Both the position numbers and the translations under genes were made by a program. Positions 1 to 8,649 of a DNA stretch of 64,000 bases are shown piece by piece (positions within the stretch are counted from its first letter, which is position 1; each line of letters opens with the position of its first letter). This DNA is from a virus: the IMG/VR virus record IMGVR_UViG_3300025012_000002, positions 1 to 64,000 of that record; one strand, given 5' to 3'. The notes beneath the pieces were generated by a model. That model searched no databases, was not told the origin of the DNA, and saw only the letters and a list, made by a program, of their open reading frames with translations.

Positions 1-796
1 CAGTTCCTGCACCGTAGGCACCTGGGACTGCAGTGCTCCAAGGATCACCGGCAGAGCTAGCCGAGTTCAGGGCTAATCCAGTTGATCCGGCTCCTAGATG
101 GTCAGCAATAGCTTCGTTCCAGACTGCATCAGCGATAGCACCTGTAGTGGGTACAGTAATGCTGCTTACAGCCGCATCTAGGTTAGTCTCTACAAGTAAT
201 CCATAGCTACCAGCTGTTCCATAAGTTGCTGTTGCAGCATTCCATACTGCTGTAGCCACATCAGTGGTACTTATATCGTTAAAGCCAGTAACTCCTGTTC
301 CTTTAGCCAAGGCTATGTTAGTGCCTGCCGTGAGCACTCTTGTTGCTGTGCTCCATGCTTTATCAGCTCCAGCTTGAGTAATACCAACATCATTAGTGAC
401 TGTGGTAACTGTAGGTATTGTGGCCCCAGTGTGAGCATTATTACTAAGTAGAACCTTATTGTCACTTCCTTGTACAATACTGTCTGCTTCATATGTTGTA
501 GCAATAAAGGTTAATAAGGTTACTATCTTGGTAATACCAGCTACCGTGACAGAAACTTTTAAAATAAATGTATCTCCATGTGTAAATCCATTTCCTACTG
601 TTAGGGGCAAAGTTATAACATAGTTTGACGTAGTTCCAGATCGCACCGCTATAGAATTACCGGACAAGGATAAGGGGGTACCTGAATCATTTTTGTATAC
701 AGAGTATGAAGGCGTAGAATCTGCTACTGTAGCTACCCCTGTTTTAGGGTGGTAAGTATTAAAATCTGGATAAATTGTTCTCCCTATAAGTGCCAT
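1..796 (-). CDS. Tail/baseplate adhesin-like protein, C-terminus cut by window edge
   Basis: Open from an ATG at 796 to the window edge, giving at least 265 residues with the end missing. It begins MALIGRTIYPDF and is rich in Thr, Ser, Ala, Gly and Val with no Cys, as expected of a beta-structured virion surface protein. Segments such as TAVWNAATATYGTAGSYG and AVWNEA repeat from about residue 170 and resemble a stretch in the neighbouring gene at 817-1593, suggesting related BppU-like baseplate subunits. It is the last gene seen in the minus-strand adhesin cluster. The tail role is inferred from composition and position; no enzymatic motif was found. Confidence 0.7.
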   Translation of the reverse strand, partial: MALIGRTIYPDFNTYHPKTGVATVADSTPSYSVYKNDSGTPLSLSGNSIAVRSGTTSNYVITLPLTVGNGFTHGDTFILKVSVTVAGITKIVTLLTFIATTYEADSIVQGSDNKVLLSNNAHTGATIPTVTTVTNDVGITQAGADKAWSTATRVLTAGTNIALAKGTGVTGFNDISTTDVATAVWNAATATYGTAGSYGLLVETNLDAAVSSITVPTTGAIADAVWNEAIADHLGAGSTGLALNSASSAGDPWSTAVPGAYGAGT

Positions 797-816
797 GTAT
801 TTCCCCTATGAAATAG

Positions 817-1593
817 TTACTCTAGTATGTTAAACATCTGATTGCCAGCAATTGTTCCTACAGCTATAATATCAACTGTGTCACCTACAGCCATAGTAAA
901 TATAGCAGGATCTTTTATCAATGTAATTGTTTTGGTGCTGCCAGTATATGCACCAATACTACCGACTGCTTTTTGTGTTGCTGTGGTGGCATCTGTAACG
1001 ATGATAGTAGCATCAATGTAAGCATTATTATCAGCACTACCACTGGTTAAGGTAAAACTAGTCTGGGAGGCTAGTGTGGCTATTGTTGTACTTATGAGTA
1101 CTTCTGGGTTTGTAGAAAGCTGAGTCTCAATTGCTGATAATCCATAGGTCCCGTTAGTAAGAACAGCATACCCATCACCTGTCTGAGCAATAGCTGTATA
1201 CATATCAAAAGATACAAGTTGTATTTCATAATCTGCATCGAGCAAGCTTGTGGCCCCCGTAACGCTGATTATCAGTCTCTTTGCGCTTGCCACACTGAAA
1301 CGAGCGTCTGCAAACTGGAACTCGTACAAGCCCTTGTGATTTGTAGCGTCTACCTCTTTAAATCTGCATTTTGTCGCTGTTGGAGCCGCAAAGGTGCCTA
1401 ATGTTGTGATGCTCTCAATAGTGGACCCAGCGACTGTATATGCTGTGGCCGTTGCCTCATTGTCGCATATGGTTGAGATAATCAGCCCGCTGGAGGCAGA
1501 GGATAACCCCGTGAGACCAACGCCGGTTGAGGAATTCTTGAGAGTGAACCTGAGAATATTGCTTGTAGATGAGTGTTTCCGTAAATCAGCCAT
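817..1593 (-). CDS. BppU-like baseplate/tail protein
   Basis: A 258-residue protein starting MADLRKHSSTSNI, preceded by a strong GAGGAGG site. The N-terminal ~130 residues look like the beta-sandwich domain found in many environmental phage baseplate proteins, in which lines such as LYEFQFADARF and LLDADYEIQLV recur; I recognise these from memory, not from a search. The C-terminal half is Thr/Ser/Ile rich. The start overlaps the stop of the upstream propeller-like gene by eight bases, so the two are translationally coupled. A structural role at the tail tip is likely and a specific receptor cannot be read from the sequence. Confidence 0.65.
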   Translation of the reverse strand: MADLRKHSSTSNILRFTLKNSSTGVGLTGLSSASSGLIISTICDNEATATAYTVAGSTIESITTLGTFAAPTATKCRFKEVDATNHKGLYEFQFADARFSVASAKRLIISVTGATSLLDADYEIQLVSFDMYTAIAQTGDGYAVLTNGTYGLSAIETQLSTNPEVLISTTIATLASQTSFTLTSGSADNNAYIDATIIVTDATTATQKAVGSIGAYTGSTKTITLIKDPAIFTMAVGDTVDIIAVGTIAGNQMFNILE

Positions 1594-3853
1594 TTATAAA
1601 TCCTCCTCTCATATTGCCGCTCACAGGACCACCCCCACCAGCTTCCGTTGCGAATGCCAGATATATTAATTGAGCCATTATTTTGCTTGTATCTGGAGTA
1701 AATGAACCTGGTGTTGCACCATTTACATATCCGATCAAACCCTGTGGTCTTGCTGCCAAAACATCCGCAGGGACTGACCCCTCGGCCATGCCCATGTTGT
1801 ACGCATACCCCCAAGAATTAGCAGCCCCAGGGACTGCAACAATGTCATAATAGGTGTTTGCGGATAGGGTAACGTCCCCGTCTATTGTCCCTCCAAATCT
1901 CTGACGACCAAAGGTATCGACCACTATATCTTTTATAAGGGATGCGCCATTGTATATTCTGTTGTTCCAAGTTGTCGCCGCCACAAATGTTGCCACTATG
2001 CTATGTCCGAAGTAAATAGTTGACTGTGGTAGATAGATTCTATTCCCTCGGTAATTTGCATTGTTAGCTATAGTTTCTGTGGCAACATAAGGCATACCAA
2101 TAATAGATGAATCATTAAATTTGATTACCATAGGGCTCAGTTGATTGGTAACTACTCCTAATGGATCGGTAGTAAATCCATCAGTAGTATACCCGGCCTG
2201 CATGGGGGATGTTGATGCGCTTGTGCTTGTAGTGTTATGCCCATCAACAGCCCCACGGTAACACCACGAGGCATAGTCCGTTGTAGGTGCCGCCGCTGTA
2301 TTGTATATTACTAAATAGTATTGCTGCCCCGCCACCAGAGTCACCCCTGTGAGAGCGAATTGAATCCATGATGATGCTGAAGGAACAACATCTGAAGCGG
2401 ATACAGCTAACTGTGCCCCTCCAGATTCAGGTCTGTCAGCATCATTCCCGGATGCTGGGCCATTACGAAGCTCCACTTTATACATAGGACTGCCTGCAAT
2501 AGCAGAACAGTAGGGATAGAACGTGAGGTTCCCACTAGTCTGAGATACAGGACTTAAGAATCGGCAGAAAACAGCTTCTCCACTGGTTCCGAAAGTATAG
2601 GTGGAATCGACCTGATAATTAGTCTGTGTGCCAGCATCAGAAGCAAGACCAAGGAGTAAGGATGTTAGCCCAGGGCTATTTGTAGGAACACTTGTATCAA
2701 TTACAGTAGTCAAGGAAGTAGAATAAATATCATAATTACTTCCATTTACCTGTGAGTAAATAATCCCGATTTTATTATTTGAGACACCGAAATAACCTGA
2801 GATGAAAGTTCTGGCTCCAGTTACTGTTTCTAATACAACCCAGCTACCCCAAGATGACCCATTCCATTTTGAATATCTGATAGTGTTGGCTGCATCAGAA
2901 TCAATAATGAATAACCAAACATTAGTACCATCTGAGGCCAAAAAAATTCCAGCATCATCCTTACTAGTTTGTGTGGTTATCGCTTGTCCAGTACTCCACG
3001 CAGAGCCGTCAAACCTAAAATGTTCGTATGTATCTGCTCCTGTACGCATAACAATATGCACGTCCGTAGCTGCTCTGGTAACCATTCCCCAATTATTGTG
3101 TAGTAATGGACTCCCAAAACTCGTACCTCTGACATTTGCAGGAGATGACCATGATGTCGTCCATTTGGCCCAGCGGAGATTGTCCCATCCAGCACCTGCT
3201 CCGGTACCATTTCCCCATACAACCAGCATATTTCCTGACCCAATATCAGCTAGAACCCTAGTACGAACATAACCTCCTGGGGTTGTCTCACGTCGTGTTG
3301 GTGTATCAAATCCCCCTGTCCACGATGACCCAGTATCTGCATTGGTTGACCTTGCATCTACTTCGCAATTCCAATCCCCAACATAATCCCAACCACAAGC
3401 ATGCCATATCTTGTTGTCTGAATCATATCCTAGATTTGGTCCATCTGGAGAAGCGTTGGAATCAGAGTCTGTGTTTGTACTGCCTACCTGAACCTCACTA
3501 CCAAAAGAGATAGTCGTGCCGGAAATAGTCGCTCTTGTATGGTAAGAGCGTCTGTCTGTGGTACTAAGTTGATATGAGAAAGCTATGTGAATAACATCAG
3601 TAGATGCTATATTCTTGTAGGCAACTGCAAAATTCAGCCCGACACTGTTATGATTCTGTGCAAGTGTTAAAGATGCTCCTGAAGACCACGACAGTAAATC
3701 AGTTGAATATCTGGTTTTGAGTGTAGCTCCGTCTGTGCTATCAATGTAAAATATCCACCAACGTGCTGAATTCACGGCATAGATAAGATGATTCTGCATC
3801 CCTCTACCAGTGGAATTCGTGACTGTCCCTGCACTGACTATGTTTGTTGCCAT
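1586..3853 (-). CDS. Large tail fibre/adhesin with sialidase-like propeller repeats
   Basis: A 755-residue protein without signal peptide. Residues ~25-400 contain recurring blade-like segments (WWIFYIDSTDG, IWHACGWDYVG, NVWLFIIDSD, KIGIIYSQVNG), which resemble BNR/exo-sialidase beta-propeller blades, although canonical Asp boxes are not obvious. The C-terminal ~300 residues form a different beta-rich part ending in a Gly-rich tail. This gene and its downstream neighbour are visibly richer in G/C than the head operon, which is common for exchanged host-range modules. A glycan-binding or glycan-cleaving tail fibre is the best guess; catalysis is not shown. Confidence 0.6.
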   Translation of the reverse strand: MATNIVSAGTVTNSTGRGMQNHLIYAVNSARWWIFYIDSTDGATLKTRYSTDLLSWSSGASLTLAQNHNSVGLNFAVAYKNIASTDVIHIAFSYQLSTTDRRSYHTRATISGTTISFGSEVQVGSTNTDSDSNASPDGPNLGYDSDNKIWHACGWDYVGDWNCEVDARSTNADTGSSWTGGFDTPTRRETTPGGYVRTRVLADIGSGNMLVVWGNGTGAGAGWDNLRWAKWTTSWSSPANVRGTSFGSPLLHNNWGMVTRAATDVHIVMRTGADTYEHFRFDGSAWSTGQAITTQTSKDDAGIFLASDGTNVWLFIIDSDAANTIRYSKWNGSSWGSWVVLETVTGARTFISGYFGVSNNKIGIIYSQVNGSNYDIYSTSLTTVIDTSVPTNSPGLTSLLLGLASDAGTQTNYQVDSTYTFGTSGEAVFCRFLSPVSQTSGNLTFYPYCSAIAGSPMYKVELRNGPASGNDADRPESGGAQLAVSASDVVPSASSWIQFALTGVTLVAGQQYYLVIYNTAAAPTTDYASWCYRGAVDGHNTTSTSASTSPMQAGYTTDGFTTDPLGVVTNQLSPMVIKFNDSSIIGMPYVATETIANNANYRGNRIYLPQSTIYFGHSIVATFVAATTWNNRIYNGASLIKDIVVDTFGRQRFGGTIDGDVTLSANTYYDIVAVPGAANSWGYAYNMGMAEGSVPADVLAARPQGLIGYVNGATPGSFTPDTSKIMAQLIYLAFATEAGGGGPVSGNMRGGFING

Positions 3854-3875
3854 GAATATCTCCCGTTAAGCACTA

Positions 3876-4547
3876 CTAAAAAAATCTTCGCATTTTACTA
3901 GAGGCGCCTCTACTTTTTCTTGAGGCGTTGTGTAGCACCATATTACCTCCAAATAAAGCAAAGTAACTCATACCCTTATTACTAGAAGGGTGTCCCCATG
4001 TTATGTTATAAGTACCCCCAGTAAATACTTCTCTATAGTTAGTGGCATGCTGATGATAATGCTCTTCGGTTGCAGAAGCAAAATTAGCCCCGTTTGTTAA
4101 TTCCCCTAGATCAACTAAATTACCATATAAGCCAAACAACAATGAATTATTCTTTGAAGTATTTATATTATTACTAGAGCTACTAACCCCAGCTGTATTA
4201 CTCGCAGTATACCCAGTCAAAGAATCTATCTGTAAAGTAGGACTAAATTCTAGTATAGAAAATCCCAAATCACTAATACCAGATAGAGTCACATTAATCT
4301 TATTACTACCACTATTAGAATTAATTACATAGAAAATTTGAGAACTGCTTATGTTAGTAGTATCTCTATATACGGGAACAGAATTAATAACATTACTATT
4401 AGTATCTGTCACTGTACAAGTAGTGATATTATCACCCCAAACTACCCCCACAACGATAAGACTACCTTGCTGATTTGCTAAATCGAATAACAACTCTGAG
4501 GACAGAACTGTCCCAGCATAAATAGATCTTTTCTGCAATAGAAACAT
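3876..4547 (-). CDS. Putative virion surface protein, Ser/Asn-rich
   Basis: A 223-residue protein starting MFLLQKRSIYAG, with no Cys beyond one in the N-terminal half and many Asn, Ser and Thr residues. Predicted by eye to be mainly beta strand, with a basic C-terminus (RKSRGASSKMRRFF). Its start codon overlaps the stop of the Fn3 gene at 4547, giving tight coupling. It sits between the large adhesin and secreted Fn3 genes. I do not recognise the family; a tail-tip or accessory adhesin is an inference from position. Confidence 0.5.
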   Translation of the reverse strand: MFLLQKRSIYAGTVLSSELLFDLANQQGSLIVVGVVWGDNITTCTVTDTNSNVINSVPVYRDTTNISSSQIFYVINSNSGSNKINVTLSGISDLGFSILEFSPTLQIDSLTGYTASNTAGVSSSSNNINTSKNNSLLFGLYGNLVDLGELTNGANFASATEEHYHQHATNYREVFTGGTYNITWGHPSSNKGMSYFALFGGNMVLHNASRKSRGASSKMRRFF

Positions 4548-5236
4548 TAAAACACTTCCAATGTTATTCCAAAATCTATGCTAGTGGATGTACTGACAGA
4601 GACACGCAGTTGTGTAGTTGGTGTGGTTTTTTCCCATTTAGTAAATAAAGTAGGAGATTTATACCCCTTAATACCGGGGGTTGCACTCCCTTTATATCTA
4701 GCTTTTGAATCCTCCACCCACACACCAGAACTGTAGCGCTCTACTAAAATAGTAATGTCTGTATTGGTGTCTGCCATTATACTAGGAGATAAATCTAAAA
4801 TCACATAGTAATTATCACTGCTATTATATGTTACACTTATACCAGAGGACACGTATGTTCCTGGTCCGTACGATGCCTTACTCTTTATAAGAGTACTTAT
4901 GCCAGAGGTTAATTTGCTTACTTCATTGGAGTAACCACTCTCAACACTAACTAAGTTAATTGCTGTTGCTGCAAAATAATAAGTAGTGTTAATAGGAAGA
5001 TCTATTACGTAATTGTTTATAACACCAATAGTAACACTATTAGTGTAGCTGCCTGAGGTGGTACCATAATAAATTTTAAACCCAGCTAAATCAGTTAATG
5101 GACTATTATCAGTATTAGTAGTAGGACTGTCCCACTGTAATCTTACAGGGGCTGCATTGGCTATTGGACTACCTAGTAGTAGACTAATAAAAAATAATTT
5201 TGTAAATAACTTACTCTTTATTATCCGCAACAACAT
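4547..5236 (-). CDS. Secreted fibronectin type III domain protein
   Basis: A 229-residue protein with a clear signal peptide: a basic start (MLLRIIKSK), a hydrophobic core and a likely signal peptidase cleavage after SPIANA. Residues ~30-108 form an Fn3 domain (LAGFKIYYGTTSG, TYYFAATAINL). The remaining ~110 residues are a separate beta-rich domain. The Fn3 domain is closely similar to that of the protein at 10159-10527, so the two are paralogues. A signal peptide on a phage protein means export from the infected cell, pointing to host-surface modification or superinfection exclusion rather than assembly. It overlaps the upstream membrane-protein gene by 26 bases. Confidence 0.65.
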   Translation of the reverse strand: MLLRIIKSKLFTKLFFISLLLGSPIANAAPVRLQWDSPTTNTDNSPLTDLAGFKIYYGTTSGSYTNSVTIGVINNYVIDLPINTTYYFAATAINLVSVESGYSNEVSKLTSGISTLIKSKASYGPGTYVSSGISVTYNSSDNYYVILDLSPSIMADTNTDITILVERYSSGVWVEDSKARYKGSATPGIKGYKSPTLFTKWEKTTPTTQLRVSVSTSTSIDFGITLEVF

Positions 5237-5456
5237 CAGTGCCCTTCCATGCTTTAATTAGAGCTATAAATAACGGTATTTTTTTTGAAAAATTATATGC
5301 TAAAAAAATCAAAATGGTATAGAAATGGTATACTTGTATATCCTGTGTCTTATACAGCCATGTATATACTGCAGGAACTAAAACAAGCCAAAAACCAACC
5401 CTTCCTAATGACGCCGATGAATCCTCTGCGATCAAACCTTTTATAAAATTAATCAT
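5211..5456 (-). CDS. Small two-span membrane protein, holin candidate
   Basis: An 81-residue protein with two hydrophobic segments, roughly residues 18-36 (VGFWLVLVPAVYTWLY) and 43-66 (FYTILIFLAYNF to LFIALI), and a charged C-terminus. Size and topology fit class II holins. It lies within a few kilobases of the M15 endolysin and overlaps both neighbours by a few bases. Holin function is inferred from topology and neighbourhood only; a superinfection-immunity membrane protein would look the same. Confidence 0.45.
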   Translation of the reverse strand: MINFIKGLIAEDSSASLGRVGFWLVLVPAVYTWLYKTQDIQVYHFYTILIFLAYNFSKKIPLFIALIKAWKGTDVVADNKE

Positions 5457-5884
5457 TCTACCCTCTTATTTAAAAATTTAATTTCTACGGATGACAAAAT
5501 ATAGGATTGTATTTCTTTTTTAGTTAGATTGTTTTTGGGTATCCCTCTATTAGTTCTTATTTGGAGGGCCTCCCCACCCAGAACTTTATGTATCTCTTCA
5601 AAAATTATATTAGAATTAACTGTTGTGCCGCATGTAGCTACATCAAGCATAGCATAACCATCTTCTGGCCAAGAATGTAAAGATAAATGAGACTCTGATA
5701 ATAAAACTAAAACTGTCACACCAAATGGAAAAAATTTATGACTTACTTGCCCCAAAACTCCAGCTTTGCCTTTTATTGCACTACTAATAAGGGTATCCAC
5801 TAATAATTCCTTATTATTTAATGTCTCATAATCACAATTATACAGCTCTACTAAAAAATGATTACCTCTAATGGTGCTGAACAA
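5453..5884 (-). CDS. speD: S-adenosylmethionine decarboxylase proenzyme (SpeD)
   Basis: AdoMet decarboxylase makes decarboxylated SAM, the aminopropyl donor for spermidine. The protein contains the family signature SESHLSLHSWPEDGYAMLDV followed by ATCG. Counted from my chosen start, the pyruvoyl-forming Ser is residue 65 (cleavage between Glu64 and Ser65), with His70 and Cys85. The +5 and +20 spacing matches Thermotoga AdoMetDC (Ser63, His68, Cys83). I chose a TTG start at 5884 because AGGAG lies just upstream and the 143-residue product fits prokaryotic SpeD. The longer ATG at 5959 would overlap the preceding gene. The flanking genes are unrelated, so it is an auxiliary metabolic gene; no SpeE is in the window. 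Confidence 0.85.
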   Translation of the reverse strand: MFSTIRGNHFLVELYNCDYETLNNKELLVDTLISSAIKGKAGVLGQVSHKFFPFGVTVLVLLSESHLSLHSWPEDGYAMLDVATCGTTVNSNIIFEEIHKVLGGEALQIRTNRGIPKNNLTKKEIQSYILSSVEIKFLNKRVE

Positions 5885-5900
5885 GGCTAGCTCCTGTTTC

Positions 5901-6803
5901 TTATTTTGGTGTTCCGAGTACCGGTGGATTAGGTATGCCCAATGAACCTTGGGGCCCAATTTGATTATTGCCGCTTCTTACCACGACGTTGTCCCACTTC
6001 ACCCATTGATTGAGGGTTTGAGCACAACCACCACTGTCATTACGACAGTCTTCACGATAGTCTGTGAGCCACACCATATTATATCCTGAGTTGTTGCCTG
6101 AACCGCGGATCAGTATATTGTTGTAAGACAACCTGAGGGTTTGCGATGTGATGGGCAGGCTGGCATCATCGACCCAGAACTTTACTATTCCATTCGCAAC
6201 CCCCGGATCGTTCAGTTTTACATAAAATTCGACAAGATACCATTTCCCGGGTTGAAAAGTAATATCATTCCCTTGATTCTGAAAAACAACCCCTGGATTT
6301 GCGAACGCATACGAACCAATAGCTGGCTTGCCTGACCCTGGGAAATATTCTGTCGCTGTCTCCCTCTCTCGGCTATATTCCAATCTTATCTTAACGCTAT
6401 CATCAGAGCTATTACGAAGGTATATTCCTTTATCCGTCATCGACCCCCAAGGGTAAGGATTTGAGAAATAGAGATACATCCGTAGATGAAGTTCAGTATA
6501 ACTTGAAGGAAACATATGGGTTCCATAGTGGTTGTCGTGTCCCCATGCATTATCAAAGTGCAAGTCTCCACTATATGCAGCGCATTTGTCTTGAAAACCA
6601 AAGCTATTGTTGGTGCACTTCACTGCTTCTCTTCCGTCTGGAGCATATCCGGCACTAGCGTCCCAGTCCGACCATGTTCCATCTTCAAAGTCATCGCACC
6701 AGACGACACCTGAAGCAGGACTGGCCCCACCGGGACAAATAGCTTCTATAGCAAAGACTGATGTCGGTAGAATAAAAAGTAATAATACTAAAAGTATTTT
6801 CAA
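5901..6803 (-). CDS. Secreted concanavalin-A-like (lectin/polysaccharide lyase fold) protein
   Basis: A 300-residue protein with a signal peptide (MKILLVLLLFILPTSVFA) and then a mature part starting near IEAICPGG. It has six or more Cys residues in the exported part. Aromatic-rich beta segments (LHLRMYLYFSNPYPW, GKWYLVEFYVKLNDP, VKFWVDDASLP, QWVKWDNVVV) are typical of concanavalin-A/LamG-like jelly rolls used by polysaccharide lyases and lectins. The gene is noticeably richer in G/C than its neighbours, a sign of separate origin. It could be a depolymerase released from the cell or a secreted surface-binding protein; no catalytic residue can be assigned. Confidence 0.55.
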   Translation of the reverse strand: MKILLVLLLFILPTSVFAIEAICPGGASPASGVVWCDDFEDGTWSDWDASAGYAPDGREAVKCTNNSFGFQDKCAAYSGDLHFDNAWGHDNHYGTHMFPSSYTELHLRMYLYFSNPYPWGSMTDKGIYLRNSSDDSVKIRLEYSRERETATEYFPGSGKPAIGSYAFANPGVVFQNQGNDITFQPGKWYLVEFYVKLNDPGVANGIVKFWVDDASLPITSQTLRLSYNNILIRGSGNNSGYNMVWLTDYREDCRNDSGGCAQTLNQWVKWDNVVVRSGNNQIGPQGSLGIPNPPVLGTPK

Positions 6804-6818
6804 GTAAGAATCCCTTCT

Positions 6819-7757
6819 TTAAAAATTATGTAATAGACCCATAGTAAATAAATTATCATTATTTGTAATTTCAAACTTATAACCAGGACCTATCTGTGCT
6901 TCTTGTATAAATGGAAGCAGTCTACCCAAATTCCACGTAATTGGTATAAAATATATACCAATATTTTCTCTATTCCCGCTTATACCTATATTCAAAAATC
7001 TGTACTCAGTATCTTTAGGGTGTAATGTTCTGCCATAGCTAAACAAAGAAACACCAACATTAGCATTAATGGTCTTATCATAATCAATCCCTATTAGAGA
7101 AGTCAAACTATATATGAATGTTTTATCTTTGTTAAGAGTTGTCCTAACTTCTGCGCTTTCAATAGAAAGCTCTTCCCCGGTGTCCATCCTAGTTAGGACT
7201 ATATAGTCATTAATTTTGAAACGCCCATCAGGCAACTCGGTCTGCACTATTAAAGCTCTTAATGGAATATTACTAAGTTTGATAGTGTATGCTGCTCCAG
7301 AAGTTAAGGTATCTACATTAAAATCCAAATACTTATCGCTAAAGGTATACATACGTGAAGTAACATCACCCGCTTCGGATCTTGTTTCTTTAATCTCACC
7401 TTCCCCTTCTCCTTTTTGATCTTTAAAATTAAACTTAGCATCTATTAGTCTACTTACTTGCTCACTATTATTTTTTATATATGCTCTTACTTCATCTGTC
7501 AGTAACTTATTCGTTTCTTTTTTTAGTTCTTCTGCTGACATAATAGTATGCTGCAACTGCACCATAGCTGTATCATTAAATCTTTTAAGCTCACTTACTT
7601 GCTGTTCTAATTCGCTTATTTTTGCCAAGTTAGTCTTACTAGTAGTATCAAAATAATTCTTGATGTTGTATTGTAGCCACAGTAACACCCCAACTGTTAC
7701 AAATATGACCACTAGAGAATTAATAATTTTGGTTAGTATGAGTTGTTTAGTATCCAT
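6819..7757 (-). CDS. Membrane-anchored coiled-coil protein with beta-rich C-terminal domain
   Basis: A 312-residue protein from the ATG at 7757, chosen because AAGGTG precedes it at good spacing; an ATG 15 bases earlier is less well placed. It has an N-terminal membrane segment (INSLVVIFVTVGVLLWLQY), a coiled coil with heptads (about residues 45-110), a charged linker and a C-terminal domain with alternating strand-like stretches ending GLLHNF. It lies between the secreted lectin-like gene and the endolysin. The arrangement could span the periplasm, possibly in lysis or envelope remodelling. No family recognised. Confidence 0.5.
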   Translation of the reverse strand: MDTKQLILTKIINSLVVIFVTVGVLLWLQYNIKNYFDTTSKTNLAKISELEQQVSELKRFNDTAMVQLQHTIMSAEELKKETNKLLTDEVRAYIKNNSEQVSRLIDAKFNFKDQKGEGEGEIKETRSEAGDVTSRMYTFSDKYLDFNVDTLTSGAAYTIKLSNIPLRALIVQTELPDGRFKINDYIVLTRMDTGEELSIESAEVRTTLNKDKTFIYSLTSLIGIDYDKTINANVGVSLFSYGRTLHPKDTEYRFLNIGISGNRENIGIYFIPITWNLGRLLPFIQEAQIGPGYKFEITNNDNLFTMGLLHNF

Positions 7758-7781
7758 GATCACCTTGTACATTTATCGGGA

Positions 7782-8258
7782 TTACTGATAGTGAGGAAAG
7801 TCTGGAGTGCCCCAGAACGCACCACAAGTAAGCCCTATCTCTCTGCCTATTTTAGCAAGTTCCATATAATCAGGCACATCATTTTTATTTACATTAACTT
7901 TGACATTCCAGAATATTTCTCTAGTACCAGGTTTTACTAAAGCTATATCGAAAGCACGAGCTTTATCATTAGTAATATCCTTGTCATCTAAATTTACTAT
8001 ATGCTCGGACGCTAACGTCCAAGTTATTTTTTTCTTATTCTCTATAGCTGTTATCACGGGAAGGTTAGCTATTTTTCGTAATTTATTTGTTTCTTCTAAT
8101 AACTGCCGTCCCTGGGCATATAGAGCTACCTGTTCTTTAAATGTTCTAGCAGTGCATGTTACAATAAAATCTAAACCTACTTTGTTAGCAGCTTCTTTCA
8201 ATAAGATACACTTACTTTGCAATTCCGGAGTTAAGTCCTCTAAATTTCTACTTGCCAT
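7782..8258 (-). CDS. M15-family peptidoglycan peptidase, endolysin
   Basis: A 158-residue peptidase like the L-alanyl-D-glutamate endopeptidases of phages T5 and A500, which cut the peptide stems of peptidoglycan. Signature features are the RTFKEQVALYAQGR segment near residues 38-51, putative zinc ligands His86 (SEH), Asp104 (AFD) and His156 (PHYQ), and Trp149. The usual compact SxHxxGxAxD motif is stretched by about ten residues between His86 and Asp104, which is a variant worth noting. No signal peptide is present, so release would need a holin. Confidence 0.82.
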   Translation of the reverse strand: MASRNLEDLTPELQSKCILLKEAANKVGLDFIVTCTARTFKEQVALYAQGRQLLEETNKLRKIANLPVITAIENKKKITWTLASEHIVNLDDKDITNDKARAFDIALVKPGTREIFWNVKVNVNKNDVPDYMELAKIGREIGLTCGAFWGTPDFPHYQ

Positions 8259-8294
8259 AGTATCCTCTTTTTAGTACTTTGGAGCCCACGCCTG

Positions 8295-8648
8295 TTATTT
8301 AATTTTTTTCTTAACAGCAGTAAATATTTTTCTAAATTCAGATACAAAAAATGGTTTAGGTAAGATATGTGTATTACGCATATCTGTTCTATGCTCTTCC
8401 ATATCCGCCATAATTATAAATTCTACTTTCGGATTAGCTTTTTTTATAATAGACATTAACTTCTTTCCATCTATAAATGGAAGAATTGTGTCTAATACTA
8501 CAACGTCCGGAAAAGCTCCCAGTTCTATTTTTTTTAACGCTTCTATTGGATTCAACTCTTCTGATTGTACATCAGGATAATCATCCAGTAATTTTTTATT
8601 ATAGCTTGAATAAAAATCATTTGATTCCAGAATCCACGTAGAACACAT
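8295..8648 (-). CDS. Stand-alone response regulator receiver domain
   Basis: A 117-residue single-domain protein with a CheY-like receiver fold. It shows the phosphoacceptor segment DVVVLDTILPFIDGKKL (Asp53), a hydrophobic beta-4 (FIIMA) and the conserved Lys in LPKPF (Lys98). The usual paired acids after strand beta-1 are replaced by ESND, and the switch Ser/Thr is Ala81, so signalling may be altered. No output domain is attached. The gene sits in the lysis/adhesin cluster. Phage receiver domains are uncommon; it may intercept a host phosphorelay (inference). Confidence 0.7.
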   Translation of the reverse strand: MCSTWILESNDFYSSYNKKLLDDYPDVQSEELNPIEALKKIELGAFPDVVVLDTILPFIDGKKLMSIIKKANPKVEFIIMADMEEHRTDMRNTHILPKPFFVSEFRKIFTAVKKKIK

Positions 8649-8649
8649 A

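Noticed and set aside
2802-3513. Plus-strand frames opposite the propeller-like adhesin
   Set aside because: Antisense of a well-supported gene, with no start signal and unnatural composition.
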